Positions 41,950-51,978 of a stretch of DNA of 64,000 nt are shown piece after piece (position 1 is the first letter of the stretch; every line of letters starts with the position of its first letter). The DNA is taken from positions 6,613,001 through 6,677,000 of the forward strand of contig NZ_CP050063.1 in the NCBI RefSeq assembly GCF_011604685.1. The letters are read 5' to 3'. The position numbers were made by a program, and so were the translations under genes. Source of the stretch: Spirosoma aureum. Lineage in GTDB: Bacteria > Bacteroidota > Bacteroidia > Cytophagales > Spirosomataceae. The notes under the pieces are model-generated. The model searched no databases and was not told where the DNA came from. It saw only the letters and a list, made by a program, of their open reading frames with translations.

Positions 41950-44628
41950 CTATTTCTTCGTCACCCGAATGGAAATCCGGCGATTTTGAGCACGTCCTTC
42001 TTCGGTGTCATTCGAGGCAACCGGGTGCTCCTGGCCATAGCCTTCGGCCTCCAGGCGATCCTTGGCAACGTCCATTTTCTCCAGCTCGGCCCGAACCGAA
42101 TTGGCACGATCCTGAGAAAGTTTCAGATTGCTGGCTGCATTGCCCGTATTATCTGTATAACCACCGAGCTTTACGTTAATGGCTGGATAAGCTTTCAGAA
42201 TTTCGGCAATATTCTTCAATTGCTCCTGCGATTCGGGTTTTAGCGTAGCCGAACCCGTTTCAAACGTCAGTCGGTCGAAATCGAACCAGGTCGTTTTATC
42301 AACGGGTTTGTCGCTTTTAATGAACGACAAAAGCTTGTTTTCAATACCGAACTCGGGTATGTTCAGCTCAATTCCGCTTGTTAGTTTCTGAACACTAAAC
42401 TCACCCAGCTTTGCATTTGGCGTATTGACATCGCGATTGTCGGCAGCGGTTGACTCTTCGAGCGGCACTTCAGTTCCTGCGGCTTCTTTACCTTCTTTGG
42501 CATAACCCGCCGTTTCAGACGACTGTACGGCGATATACGGCGCGATAACGAGCGATACAATCGACATCAGTTTGATCAGAATGTTCATAGACGGACCCGA
42601 TGTATCTTTAAACGGATCACCTACTGTGTCGCCCGTAACCGAGGCTTTGTGTGGCTCCGATTTTTTGTAAAACATCTGTCCGTTAATGAGTACCCCTTTC
42701 TCAAATGATTTCTTCGCGTTGTCCCAGGCACCACCAGCGTTATTCATAAAAATACCCATCAACACGCCTGATACGGTAACACCGGCCAGCAAACCACCGA
42801 GCACTTCAGGGCCGAAAATGAATCCTACCACAACGGGTACGGTCAGCGCAATGGCCCCCGGCAGCACCATCTCACGAATTGAGGCCTGGGTCGAAATAGC
42901 CACGCACTTTTCGTATTCGGGCTTGCCGGTCCCCTCCATAATACCCGGAATATCACGGAACTGACGGCGCACTTCCTCCACCATCGCCATAGCAGCACGA
43001 CCTACGGCCGCAATGGCGAGTGATGAGAAAATGTACGGAATCATCCCTCCCACAAATAGTCCGGCCAGTACATCGGCCTTATAAATATCAATGGCTGAAA
43101 TCCCGGAAATACCAACAAAGGCGGCAAACAGCGCCAGCGCCGTCAACGCGGCCGACGCGATGGCAAACCCTTTACCCGTAGCAGCTGTCGTGTTACCAAC
43201 CGCATCGAGGATATCTGTACGGCCACGAACTTCTTCGGGGAGGTAACTCATTTCGGCAATACCGCCCGCATTATCGGCAATGGGGCCAAAGGCATCAATG
43301 GCCAGCTGCATGGCCGTAGTAGCCATCATTCCAGCCGCCGAGATAGCGACTCCGTACAGACCAGCAAAGTGGTAGGATGTATAGATACCAGCTGCAAGCA
43401 CCAGAATTGGCAATACGGTAGATTCCATTCCAACCGAGAGCCCGCCAATGATGTTCGTAGCCGCTCCCGTTGCCGACTGCCGAATGATCGACAGTACAGG
43501 ACGGCGCCCCATAGCGGTGTAATATTCCGTGATAATGCTCATCAACGCACCCACGACAAGGCCGGTTACAATAGCGTAGAAGACATCCATCCGCGTGAAT
43601 TCGACACCCCGGATTTTCATCAGTCCGGTCGGTAGCATCGCATTAACCAGAAAGTAAGACGCAACCAGTGTAATCCCGATCGATGCCCAGTTACCAAGAT
43701 TCAAGGCGCCCTGTACATTGCCGTTGTCGTCTTTAACGCGAACAAAATAGGTTGCAATGATCGAGAAAATCAGTCCCAGACCAGCAATTACCATGGGCAG
43801 TACGATTGGCGCGTGTCCAATAATGGGATCACCCGGAATAACGATTTCGCGGCCAAGCACCATAGTGGCCAGGATTGTGGCTACGTATGAACCAAACAAA
43901 TCGGCACCCATACCGGCTACGTCACCCACATTGTCGCCCACGTTATCGGCAATAGTAGCCGGATTGCGCGGATCGTCTTCAGGAATACCAGCCTCTACTT
44001 TACCAACCAGGTCAGCACCTACGTCGGCAGCTTTTGTATAAATACCGCCACCCACACGGGCAAACAGGGCGATGGATTCAGCACCAAGCGAGAAACCCGC
44101 CAGTACTTCGAGGGCTTTCTCCATCGGAAGGCCATTGACATCGCCGGATGGCTCAACATATAATTTATAGAGAACAATGAACAGGCTCCCCAGGCCCAGC
44201 ACGGCAATGCCGGCAACACCAATCCCCATGACCGAACCACCCGTGAAGGAGACCTCCAGGGCTTTGGTCAGGCTTGTACGGGCGGCATGTGCGGTACGGA
44301 CGTTCGCTTTAGTGGCGATGTTCATGCCAATATAGCCTGCCAGCGCCGACAGAAACGCGCCAAGTATAAATGAAATACCAATAACTGGGCTGGAATTCGG
44401 TACCAGACTGCCCATATAAGCCAACAAAATGGCTACGATTATGCCGAAGTATGTAAGAACTCGCCATTCAGCTTTTAGGAAGGCAATAGCCCCATCGGCA
44501 ATGTACCCGGCAATTTCCTGCATCCGGGCATCACCGGCATCTTGCCGTGAAACCCAAAGAAATTTCGTAAACATCACAATCAGGCCAACAATACCCAACA
44601 CGGGAACCAGATAGACACTATAATTCAT
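41950..44628 (-). CDS. hppA: Membrane pyrophosphatase fused to an OmpA-like domain
   Basis: An 892-residue protein. Residues 1 to about 690 are a complete ion-pumping membrane pyrophosphatase, which couples PPi hydrolysis to Na+ (or H+) export. The substrate-site motif is [20 protein letters not shown] (about 221-240), preceded by [40 protein letters not shown] has Ala where K+-independent forms have Lys, so it should be the K+-dependent, probably Na+-pumping type. After a linker, about 775-892 form an OmpA C-terminal domain ([53 protein letters not shown]) that binds peptidoglycan. The start is ATG 44628, not the TTG at 44679. The fusion is unusual for this enzyme. Confidence 0.95.
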   Translation of the reverse strand: MNYSVYLVPVLGIVGLIVMFTKFLWVSRQDAGDARMQEIAGYIADGAIAFLKAEWRVLTYFGIIVAILLAYMGSLVPNSSPVIGISFILGAFLSALAGYIGMNIATKANVRTAHAARTSLTKALEVSFTGGSVMGIGVAGIAVLGLGSLFIVLYKLYVEPSGDVNGLPMEKALEVLAGFSLGAESIALFARVGGGIYTKAADVGADLVGKVEAGIPEDDPRNPATIADNVGDNVGDVAGMGADLFGSYVATILATMVLGREIVIPGDPIIGHAPIVLPMVIAGLGLIFSIIATYFVRVKDDNGNVQGALNLGNWASIGITLVASYFLVNAMLPTGLMKIRGVEFTRMDVFYAIVTGLVVGALMSIITEYYTAMGRRPVLSIIRQSATGAATNIIGGLSVGMESTVLPILVLAAGIYTSYHFAGLYGVAISAAGMMATTAMQLAIDAFGPIADNAGGIAEMSYLPEEVRGRTDILDAVGNTTAATGKGFAIASAALTALALFAAFVGISGISAIDIYKADVLAGLFVGGMIPYIFSSLAIAAVGRAAMAMVEEVRRQFRDIPGIMEGTGKPEYEKCVAISTQASIREMVLPGAIALTVPVVVGFIFGPEVLGGLLAGVTVSGVLMGIFMNNAGGAWDNAKKSFEKGVLINGQMFYKKSEPHKASVTGDTVGDPFKDTSGPSMNILIKLMSIVSLVIAPYIAVQSSETAGYAKEGKEAAGTEVPLEESTAADNRDVNTPNAKLGEFSVQKLTSGIELNIPEFGIENKLLSFIKSDKPVDKTTWFDFDRLTFETGSATLKPESQEQLKNIAEILKAYPAINVKLGGYTDNTGNAASNLKLSQDRANSVRAELEKMDVAKDRLEAEGYGQEHPVASNDTEEGRAQNRRISIRVTKK

Positions 44629-44888
44629 GCGATTAGTTAATAGGTTATAAAATGGATCTAGAAATAGGAATGCCCACAAATATAGAATTTGCCCTCACAT
44701 AACCCAACGTAAAAAATTGGCTCTGTTGACTTTTTTCGAGGATAAGTACGTTTTTTTTAGGAGATTTTCTGCCATCGGGGTGCAAATCTGCTTAATGCTT
44801 GGAAGTATAGCAATGGCTGTGTAGGTTCAGAAGTTGAATGGCATGAATTGACCATACGACTCGTAATCAGTACGTTGTCCTTCCTTCT

Positions 44889-47800
44889 ATGAAATCTATG
44901 CGTACACTCATCTCCCTGAAAGCAATCCTCTTTGGCTTAATTCTATTTTTTCTCCATATAACCCAAATACGAGCAAGTAATATTGATTCCATTCGGGTAA
45001 CGGTTACGGAAGGCACCAACATGGCCGCCGATCTGTCGCCCGATAAAGCCAGCATTGCGATTGACTTACAGGGTACAATCTGGATCGTACCCATCGTTGG
45101 TGGTGTTGCCAGACCCATAACCGACAATCTGGGAGACTGTCGTCAGCCAAGCTGGTCGCCCGATGGGAGTCTGATTGCCTTCCATGCCTTCTGGGATGGC
45201 CGATATCATATCTGGACTGTTTCGGCCAAGGGTGGTAAACCCAAACAACTGACGTCGGGGCTTCAGGATGATCGCGAACCACACTGGTCGCCGGATGGTA
45301 AGCGTATCGTATTTGCTTCAGATCGGAGTGGCAACTATGACATCTGGCAGTTAACGCTGGCCGATGGCAAACTCATCCAGCTTACGCAGGACTCCGGCAA
45401 TGATTTCAACCCAGCTTTTTCGCCCGATGGAACGAAGGTTGCCTTCGTTTCAGATCGCACCGACGCGCCGGGTGTTTATGTCATTACCTCTGACGCCGAT
45501 GCGACCGTCAAATCCACGACGGGTAATACGGAAAAGATCATTGTGCCCGCCAACGGAAAATTTGCTGGGCCAAGCTGGCAACCCGATGGCTCGCATCTAT
45601 TTTACAATGTTCTGACCAGTTCGCTGAGTGGACTGGCCAGGGCAGCAGTGGCCGACAGCAAGGCTCAGCTCCTGACCGAAGCCGCTGAAGATGTGTTCCC
45701 ATTTCGGGCAAGCTGGCTCTCGGCCACCGAATTTCTGTATACATCCGATGGCTTGCTGAAACGCCGAAAACTTGGCAGTACAACAGCCCAGACTATTCCC
45801 TTCCAGGCTATAGTTGCGCTGCCAAGGAATACCTATAAACGGAAAACATACGACTTCGACAGCCAGAAACCTCAGGCCGTTAAAGGTATCAAAGGAACCA
45901 CGATTTCACCCGATGGCAAACAAATCGCATTCGCAGCCCTCGGTGATATCTGGATACTGACGAAGGGGAAAAAGACACCCGATCGATTAACCCAGGGATC
46001 AACGATGGAAGTCGAGCCAAGCTGGTCGCCGGACGGAACAAAGCTGACCTACGTTTCGGACCGAAATGGTAATATGGACGTCTGGATTCGGGATCTGAAA
46101 ACCGGCCAGGATCGCTTGCTGGTCGACATGGCCGACGATTTGCATTATCCGAACTGGTCGCCCGATGGCAGCAAGATCGCCTTTTACCAGAGCGATGCCC
46201 GAAATGCCTGGGGCCGCAGTACGCTCTACACAGCCGATGTTACCTACACGGCTGATGTAACAGCACCCAAAACCCAGAAATTGCACGAATCGATCTTTGT
46301 ACCCAGTCAGGCCAGTTGGTCCCCCGATGGAAAAACGCTGGCCGTTTCGGCGCTTCACCCCTATTCGTCCCGCTACCGCGAGGGCGTCAGCGAAGTTTTA
46401 CTATTATCGTTCGATGGTAAAAATGACCGTTATGTAACGCCTGCACCCGGACATAGCCTGGCAACGCGCGGGCAAAACGGCCCCGTCTGGTCACCCGATG
46501 GAACGAAAATGGCGTACATCCTCGACGGATTAGTTTGGGTAACGGACGTAAAAACAGACGGTTCTATTGTTGGTTCACCCCGCAAACTGACCAACGAACA
46601 GTCGGACACACCCACCTGGACCGGTGATTCTAAAAGTTTGCTCTTTCTGGCTACGGATGCGCTCAAACAGGTTTACCTGGGCGATGGCCATATTGAAACC
46701 ATTCCGATGGAACTGACCTGGCAACTCAGCCAGCCTACCGGCGCGATTGTGGTTCATGCGGGTCGTCTGTTCGATGGGTTAGGCAATACGTACCGCAACA
46801 ATGTCGATATTTTGATTGAGGGCCATCGAATTAAGGCTATCGAACCGCATCGGGCCGGACGTCCTGGTAAACTGATCGATGCATCGACCAAAACCGTTAT
46901 ACCGGGTTTATTCGAAATGCACACGCACCAGCATTCGATGGTTGGCGAAAAAATAGGGCGGCTGTGGCTATCGTTCGGGATTACGTCCGTGCGCGAACCC
47001 GGTGCTGATCCCTATGATGCGCTGGAACGGAAAGAATCCTGGGCGAGTAATACCCGGCCCGGTCCACGTCAGTTTTTTACCGGAGGGCTTACCGATGGAA
47101 CGCGGATCTATTACGGAGCAGCGACCAGCATCAACTCCGATGAACAGCTCGACCGCGAACTGAACCGCTCCGTTCGATTGGGATACGACTTGATCAAGAC
47201 CTATGTTCGTATGCCCGACGCCATGCAGCAACGAATTACTACGTTTGCTCACGCCCACGGAATGCCGGTTTCGTCTCACGAGATTTTTCCGGCCATGCGC
47301 TATGACGTCGATGCAGTCGAACATATTGGCGGAACGAGTCGGCGTGGGTATTCGCCCAAGATTACGGCCATGAACCGGAGTTATCAGGACGTGATTCAGC
47401 TATTAGCCAAATCGGGCATGAACATTACCCCGACAGCATCATTACAGGGCGGCTTTTCAGTATTGGGCACAAAAAATCCGGGGCTCTACGAAAACCGGCA
47501 ATATCGGGCATTCTACAGCGAAGAATACAACAACGCGCTTCAGGCAGGAGCCGCTCAATATGCGAAAATCAGTCCCGGCTACCTGACCAATTTTGGGAAC
47601 CTTCAGAAAGGGGTCAAAGCGTTGATCGACGCTGGTGCGCACGTCACCACAGGAACCGACAGCCCCTTTGTGCCCTACGGATTGAGCCTGCACACAGAAC
47701 TGCAATCATTTGTAGGCGCGGGTCTAACGCCCTACCAGGCTTTGCGTTCAGCGACGCTCTGGGCGGCTGAAACCGTAGGCGTCAGTAAGGATTTAGGTTC

Positions 47801-47939
47801 CATCGAGCCGGGAAAACTGGCGGATCTGGTTATCGTCAACGGTGATCCGCTAACCACGATCACCGATGCGCTGAATGTTGAGCAAGTCATCAAGAACGGC
47901 GAAGTTCTACCCATTGATCGGTTATTGACCCGCCCCTGA
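44889..47939 (+). CDS. Exported amidohydrolase with TolB-like beta-propeller
   Basis: A 1016-residue protein with an N-terminal signal or anchor (AILFGLILFFLHITQIRAS). Residues about 40-615 contain PD40/WD40-like repeats, each with the SPDG turn (PSWSPDGSLIAFHAF, PHWSPDGKRIVFAS, PSWSPDGTKLTYVS and more), typical of TolB-type propellers. From about 620 follows an amidohydrolase: VIPGLFEMHTHQH with metal ligands H678 and H680, then SSHEIFP, and TGTDSPFVPYGLSLHTEL near the end with the catalytic Asp. The C-terminus (LGSIEPGKLADLVIVNGDPL) is the usual beta-sandwich end. Such proteins probably cleave peptide-like or cyclic amides in the periplasm. The substrate is unknown. Confidence 0.93.
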   Translation: MKSMRTLISLKAILFGLILFFLHITQIRASNIDSIRVTVTEGTNMAADLSPDKASIAIDLQGTIWIVPIVGGVARPITDNLGDCRQPSWSPDGSLIAFHAFWDGRYHIWTVSAKGGKPKQLTSGLQDDREPHWSPDGKRIVFASDRSGNYDIWQLTLADGKLIQLTQDSGNDFNPAFSPDGTKVAFVSDRTDAPGVYVITSDADATVKSTTGNTEKIIVPANGKFAGPSWQPDGSHLFYNVLTSSLSGLARAAVADSKAQLLTEAAEDVFPFRASWLSATEFLYTSDGLLKRRKLGSTTAQTIPFQAIVALPRNTYKRKTYDFDSQKPQAVKGIKGTTISPDGKQIAFAALGDIWILTKGKKTPDRLTQGSTMEVEPSWSPDGTKLTYVSDRNGNMDVWIRDLKTGQDRLLVDMADDLHYPNWSPDGSKIAFYQSDARNAWGRSTLYTADVTYTADVTAPKTQKLHESIFVPSQASWSPDGKTLAVSALHPYSSRYREGVSEVLLLSFDGKNDRYVTPAPGHSLATRGQNGPVWSPDGTKMAYILDGLVWVTDVKTDGSIVGSPRKLTNEQSDTPTWTGDSKSLLFLATDALKQVYLGDGHIETIPMELTWQLSQPTGAIVVHAGRLFDGLGNTYRNNVDILIEGHRIKAIEPHRAGRPGKLIDASTKTVIPGLFEMHTHQHSMVGEKIGRLWLSFGITSVREPGADPYDALERKESWASNTRPGPRQFFTGGLTDGTRIYYGAATSINSDEQLDRELNRSVRLGYDLIKTYVRMPDAMQQRITTFAHAHGMPVSSHEIFPAMRYDVDAVEHIGGTSRRGYSPKITAMNRSYQDVIQLLAKSGMNITPTASLQGGFSVLGTKNPGLYENRQYRAFYSEEYNNALQAGAAQYAKISPGYLTNFGNLQKGVKALIDAGAHVTTGTDSPFVPYGLSLHTELQSFVGAGLTPYQALRSATLWAAETVGVSKDLGSIEPGKLADLVIVNGDPLTTITDALNVEQVIKNGEVLPIDRLLTRP

Positions 47940-47950
47940 TTTTGCAGAGC

Positions 47951-48000
47951 GGGCAGACGGCTACGGTAAAAATCGTTGATTACATCGTAGCCGTCTGCCC
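47951..48000. terminator. Hairpin between converging genes
   Basis: Fifteen-bp perfect stem GGGCAGACGGCTACG (47951-47965) / CGTAGCCGTCTGCCC (47986-48000) with a 20-base AT-rich loop. It fills most of the 71-base convergent gap and probably ends both transcripts. Confidence 0.7.
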
Positions 48001-48010
48001 TTGTTATTTG

Positions 48011-49714
48011 CTAAAACCCAGCGGCCTGCCCGTCTTTTCGGGATTCGGTAGCGCCGTGGTAGACTTTATTTTTCGCGTCGTACATAATGGCCTGGTATCC
48101 ACCATAAGCCCCAAGGCCATAGCCTATTTTGTGTCCCCGACGCATTAGCTCCCGTATAGTTTCGTAAGGATAGCCCGACTCAAGCGTTATTAATCCTGAA
48201 TCGATCATTTTTTCACCGGTTGGCTCCGACGAACCCAGGTGATCAATACGGGGTGCATCGCCCGCTTCCTGCGGATTCATACCGAAGTCAATCATGTTCA
48301 TAACGATCTGAACATGGCCCAACGGCTGAAAACTACCTCCCATGACGCCAAAGCTCATAAAGGGCTCACCATCTTTTGTGACAAAAGCCGGAATAATGGT
48401 TTGAAAAGGACGTTTGTGGGGGGCAAAGGTATTATTCTGCCCATCGGTCAGGCTATACAGTTCACCCCGATCCTGAAGCATGAATCCAAGTCCATCGGGA
48501 ACCATACCGGAGCCAAAACCACGGTAATTGCTCTGAATCAGCGAAACCATATTGCCTTCTTCGTCGGCAACGGTCAGGTAAATGGTATCACCCTGTTTGA
48601 GCGCCGGATTGCCCGCATCGACCCGGCTCGCGGCCCGACTCAGGTCGATCAGTTTCCGGCGTTCGGTTGCGTAGTTTTTAGAGATCAGCTCCTGAACCGG
48701 AATTTTAGCAAATGCCGGATCGGCATAGTATTTGGCCCGATCTTCAAACGCCAGTTTTTTGGCCTCTACAAACCGGTGAATATGCTCAGGGCTTCCCCAG
48801 GGCGTTTGCGAAAAATCGTACCCTTCCAGAATATTCAGCATTTGTAAGGTGGCAATGCCCTGGCTGTTAGGCGGTAATTCCCAGACATCGTAACCCCGAT
48901 AATTTGTGGATACAGGCTCTACCCATTCCGACGTGTGATCGGCCAGGTCTTTTGCACTCAGGTAACCACCCATTTTTTTCATAAACGCATCAATCGTACG
49001 GGCAATGTCTCCTTTATAGAATGCATCGCGGCCACCCGTTGCAATTTTCTCCAGCGTACTGGCTAAAGCCGGATTTTTAAACAACTCACCCCGTTTAGGT
49101 GCGGCTCCGTTTTGCGCATAGGTTTCCTCTACGTTTGGGTATTTGCTAAACCGGTTCAGCATGGTTGGCCAGTAAAAAGCTGCTTCGTCATGCACCGGAT
49201 AGCCTTCACGAGCATACCGGATGGCATGCGACAGAATCTTAGGCATAGGCGTACGACCAAATCGCTTATGCAGTTCAAACCACCCATCAACGCAACCAGG
49301 CACTGATACGGGCAATGGCCCATCCGACGGAATATGGGTTAGTCCCCGTTTCTGAAACTCTGCCAGTGTTAGGCTATAGGGCGACCGTCCGGATGCATTC
49401 AGGCCATACAGTTTTTTGGTCTTGGCATCCCAGACGATTGCAAACAGATCACCCCCAATGCCATTAACGTGGGGCTCTACCAGACCTTCCATGGCGTTAG
49501 CAGCAATAGCCGCATCAATGGCGTTACCACCCGACCGCAATACGTCAATTGCCGCCTGGGTCGAGAGTGGATGCGACGTGCAGGCCATACCGTGGCGGGC
49601 CATCACCACCGCGCGCGTGGCAAATGTCTTACCGCTCAGTCGATCCTGGGCATGTACCAATGAAAACAAACTACCTGCCAGAAGCAGGCCAACGGCATGT
49701 ACTACATGTTTCAT
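48011..49714 (-). CDS. ggt: Gamma-glutamyltransferase
   Basis: A 567-residue secreted N-terminal nucleophile hydrolase that cleaves gamma-glutamyl bonds such as that of glutathione. It has a signal peptide (LLLAGSLFSLVHAQD). The large-subunit start AVVMARHGMACTSHPLSTQAAIDVLRSGGNAIDAAIAANA is standard. Self-cleavage should occur before T377 of DTIYLTVADEEGNMVSLIQSNY, which takes the place of the usual TTHYSVVD. GFGSGMVPDGLGFMLQDRG and GGSFQPLGHVQIV are further family blocks. The residues after the nucleophile differ from E. coli, which places it in the large group of divergent GGT-like proteins. It is a single-gene unit. Confidence 0.93.
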   Translation of the reverse strand: MKHVVHAVGLLLAGSLFSLVHAQDRLSGKTFATRAVVMARHGMACTSHPLSTQAAIDVLRSGGNAIDAAIAANAMEGLVEPHVNGIGGDLFAIVWDAKTKKLYGLNASGRSPYSLTLAEFQKRGLTHIPSDGPLPVSVPGCVDGWFELHKRFGRTPMPKILSHAIRYAREGYPVHDEAAFYWPTMLNRFSKYPNVEETYAQNGAAPKRGELFKNPALASTLEKIATGGRDAFYKGDIARTIDAFMKKMGGYLSAKDLADHTSEWVEPVSTNYRGYDVWELPPNSQGIATLQMLNILEGYDFSQTPWGSPEHIHRFVEAKKLAFEDRAKYYADPAFAKIPVQELISKNYATERRKLIDLSRAASRVDAGNPALKQGDTIYLTVADEEGNMVSLIQSNYRGFGSGMVPDGLGFMLQDRGELYSLTDGQNNTFAPHKRPFQTIIPAFVTKDGEPFMSFGVMGGSFQPLGHVQIVMNMIDFGMNPQEAGDAPRIDHLGSSEPTGEKMIDSGLITLESGYPYETIRELMRRGHKIGYGLGAYGGYQAIMYDAKNKVYHGATESRKDGQAAGF

Positions 49715-50114
49715 AAACTAGAGGCTTGTTGATTTGAGTCACCGCAGAACAGCGATATGTTGATTTGGCGTCTGGCCATATATTACACCTTTGGCTGACT
49801 GACGCATCAAAGTAACAAAAAATAGCGATTTTCCCGTTTAAAACCATTTTCGGTGGTCTCAATACCTTTCAACTATTGCCAGGATTTGCTCTTAATTTTA
49901 AGTAATTACTGTAGCATCGGTTTCTAGAAGTGCACTAACTCAGTATCAATCCCCTTAAAAATTACCGACTGAGGTGGATTATACATGTCAATTAAGCTGG
50001 TATTCTTAGCCAAATGGTCGTTTTTCGGGCAAAAAAATGGGTAAAATCGCCAGCACACTGCCTTATCTAAAGGCTATCAGAACTCCATTGGCGCTTTCAT
50101 AAACGCACAAATTG
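49715..50114. other. Divergent gap between ggt and the FAD oxidoreductase gene
   Basis: These 400 bases hold no gene. The direct repeat GTTGATTTG occurs twice near the ggt end (49728-49736 and 49757-49765), and weak arms CTCAGT/ACTGAG lie at 49939-49944 and 49978-49983. No exact TAnnTTTG element was seen on either strand. Confidence 0.45.
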
Positions 50115-51782
50115 ATGTCTAAATCCACTCTTCTACTCTTCTTCCCGATTTGTTGTTTACTCACTTTTCTGCCGGGCTACACGGTTATCAAAACGAATCC
50201 TGCTCTGATCCGAAAAGCCGATGTTATTGTCTATGGCGGAACGTCAGCGGCAGTAATTGCGGCCGTTCAGGTCCAGAAAATGGGCAAATCAGTCATTGTG
50301 GTATCACCCGATACTCATTTGGGTGGACTATCGTCGGGCGGTCTGGGCTTTACCGATACGGGCAATAAAGAAGTAATTGGTGGCTTATCGCGCGAATTTT
50401 ACCAACGACTTTACCAACACTACCAGAAAACTGACTCTTGGAAATGGCAGAAAAAAGAAGAATACGGCAATAAAGGGCAAGGCACGCCCGCCATCGACGG
50501 CAACTCCAGAACTATGTGGATTTTTGAACCACATGCCGCCGAGCAGGTTTTTGAAGACTTTGTCAAAGAATACCACATTCCAATTTACCGCGACGAATGG
50601 CTGGACCGATCCAAGACCGGAATTACAAAAAGCGCGGGTGTTGTTCATTCCTTTCGTACCGTGAAAGGGACGGTTTATGAAGGCAAAATGTTTATCGACG
50701 CTACCTACGAAGGTGATCTGATGGCAGCTGCCGGCATTAAATACCACGTAGGCCGCGAAGCAAACAGTGTTTATGGTGAAAAATGGAACGGTGTAGAAAC
50801 CGAAGTTTTCCAGCACGGTCATTATTTCAAGGCTAACGTTAGCCCCTATGTTGTGGCAGGCGATCCGAAAAGCGGTCTTTTACCCGAAGTATCACCCAAT
50901 CCTCCGGGCGAAAAAGGCGACGGTGACAATAAGATACAGGCGTACTGCTTTCGTATGTGCCTGAGCAATCACCCCGGCAACCGGGTGCCGTTTCCCAAAC
51001 CAGCAGGTTACAATCCGAATCGCTATGAACTTTTAGCCCGCGTTTTCGCAACCGGATGGCGCGAAACTTTCGATAAGTTCGACCCGATTCCGAACCGAAA
51101 AACGGACACCAATAACCACGGCCCTTTCAGTACCGACTATCTCGGCAAAAACTACGACTACCCCGAAGCCACCTATCAGCGTCGGAAACAAATCATTAAA
51201 GATCATGAACTATACCAGAAAGGGTTAATGTATTTTCTGTCGAACGATCCGCGCGTACCCGATGATGTACAGGCCAAAATGAAGCAATGGGGGCTGGCCA
51301 AAGATGAATTTACGGAGAACGGCAACTGGCCGCGTCAGCTCTATATTCGGGAAGCCCGGCGTATGCTGGGCGAATTTGTGATGACTGAAGAAGATGTGCT
51401 GGCAAAAACCAGCGTTCCCGACCCGATTGGAATGGGGTCATACTCGCTGGATGCACACAATGCCCAGCGATACGTTAAAAAAGACGGCTATGTACAGAAC
51501 GAAGGGGACATTGGCGTTCATCCCGACAAACCGTACTCGATAGCTTATGGCTCTATTTTACCGAAAGAAAATGAGTGCAAAAATGTGCTCGTTCCCGTTT
51601 GTGTATCCAGCTCACACATTGCCTTCGGTTCGATTCGGATGGAGCCGGTGTTTATGATTCTGGGACAATCGGCCGCAACAGCCGCAGTGCTGGCCATTGA
51701 CAACAAGGTGTCTCCACAAAAACTACCCTACGAGAAACTTCAGGCTGTTTTGTTAAAAGATAAGCAACGATTGACGTTATAG
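50115..51782 (+). CDS. Exported FAD-dependent oxidoreductase
   Basis: A 555-residue protein with a hydrophobic signal or anchor (LLLFFPICCLLTFLPGYTV). The FAD-binding Rossmann motif is ADVIVYGGTSAAVIAAVQVQKMGKSVIVVSP, followed by HLGGLSSGGLGFTDTGN, which is typical of the FAD_oxidored (PF12831) family. MFIDATYEGDLMAAAGIKYHVGREA is a further family block, and the end has HIAFGSIRMEPVFMILGQSAATAA. Relatives are found in polysaccharide- and glycan-related loci, but the substrate is unknown. The start codon is ATG 50115, not the TTG one codon before. It is a single-gene unit followed by a strong bidirectional hairpin. Confidence 0.9.
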   Translation: MSKSTLLLFFPICCLLTFLPGYTVIKTNPALIRKADVIVYGGTSAAVIAAVQVQKMGKSVIVVSPDTHLGGLSSGGLGFTDTGNKEVIGGLSREFYQRLYQHYQKTDSWKWQKKEEYGNKGQGTPAIDGNSRTMWIFEPHAAEQVFEDFVKEYHIPIYRDEWLDRSKTGITKSAGVVHSFRTVKGTVYEGKMFIDATYEGDLMAAAGIKYHVGREANSVYGEKWNGVETEVFQHGHYFKANVSPYVVAGDPKSGLLPEVSPNPPGEKGDGDNKIQAYCFRMCLSNHPGNRVPFPKPAGYNPNRYELLARVFATGWRETFDKFDPIPNRKTDTNNHGPFSTDYLGKNYDYPEATYQRRKQIIKDHELYQKGLMYFLSNDPRVPDDVQAKMKQWGLAKDEFTENGNWPRQLYIREARRMLGEFVMTEEDVLAKTSVPDPIGMGSYSLDAHNAQRYVKKDGYVQNEGDIGVHPDKPYSIAYGSILPKENECKNVLVPVCVSSSHIAFGSIRMEPVFMILGQSAATAAVLAIDNKVSPQKLPYEKLQAVLLKDKQRLTL

Positions 51783-51851
51783 ACAATCCCAATTGTAGGG
51801 ACAATATAGGATATAATCTGCCAGTGACCCTGTAATTGAGCTTATATACTT

Positions 51852-51909
51852 AAAACAATCAGGGCAATGCCGGGAAGGCGATTATTCCCGGCATTGCCCT
51901 GATTGTTTT
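51852..51909. terminator. Strong hairpin at the convergent boundary
   Basis: Perfect 25-bp inverted repeat (left 51852-51876, right 51885-51909) with an 8-base loop, starting AAAACAATCAGGGCAATG and ending GCCCTGATTGTTTT. It has T-rich ends on both strands and should end both converging transcripts. It shows no similarity to the GTGCCACGGTT family. Confidence 0.8.
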
Positions 51910-51927
51910 CTAAAAATTAGTCTTCGT

Positions 51928-51968
51928 CTCAGACTATCTAAACCCGTATGGGGTTCAGATAGTCTGAG
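51928..51968. terminator. Second hairpin at the convergent boundary
   Basis: Eighteen-position stem (51928-51945 with 51951-51968) with one A-C mismatch and a 5-base loop, beginning CTCAGACTATCT. It is 10 bases from the stop of the M13 peptidase gene (minus strand). Confidence 0.6.
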
Positions 51969-51978
51969 CAATCCAGGA

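Noticed and set aside
51852..51909. 25-bp palindrome considered as a sixth copy of the dispersed repeat family
   Set aside because: It lacks the GTGCCACGGTT core and any shared arm segment, so it is treated as an ordinary bidirectional terminator.
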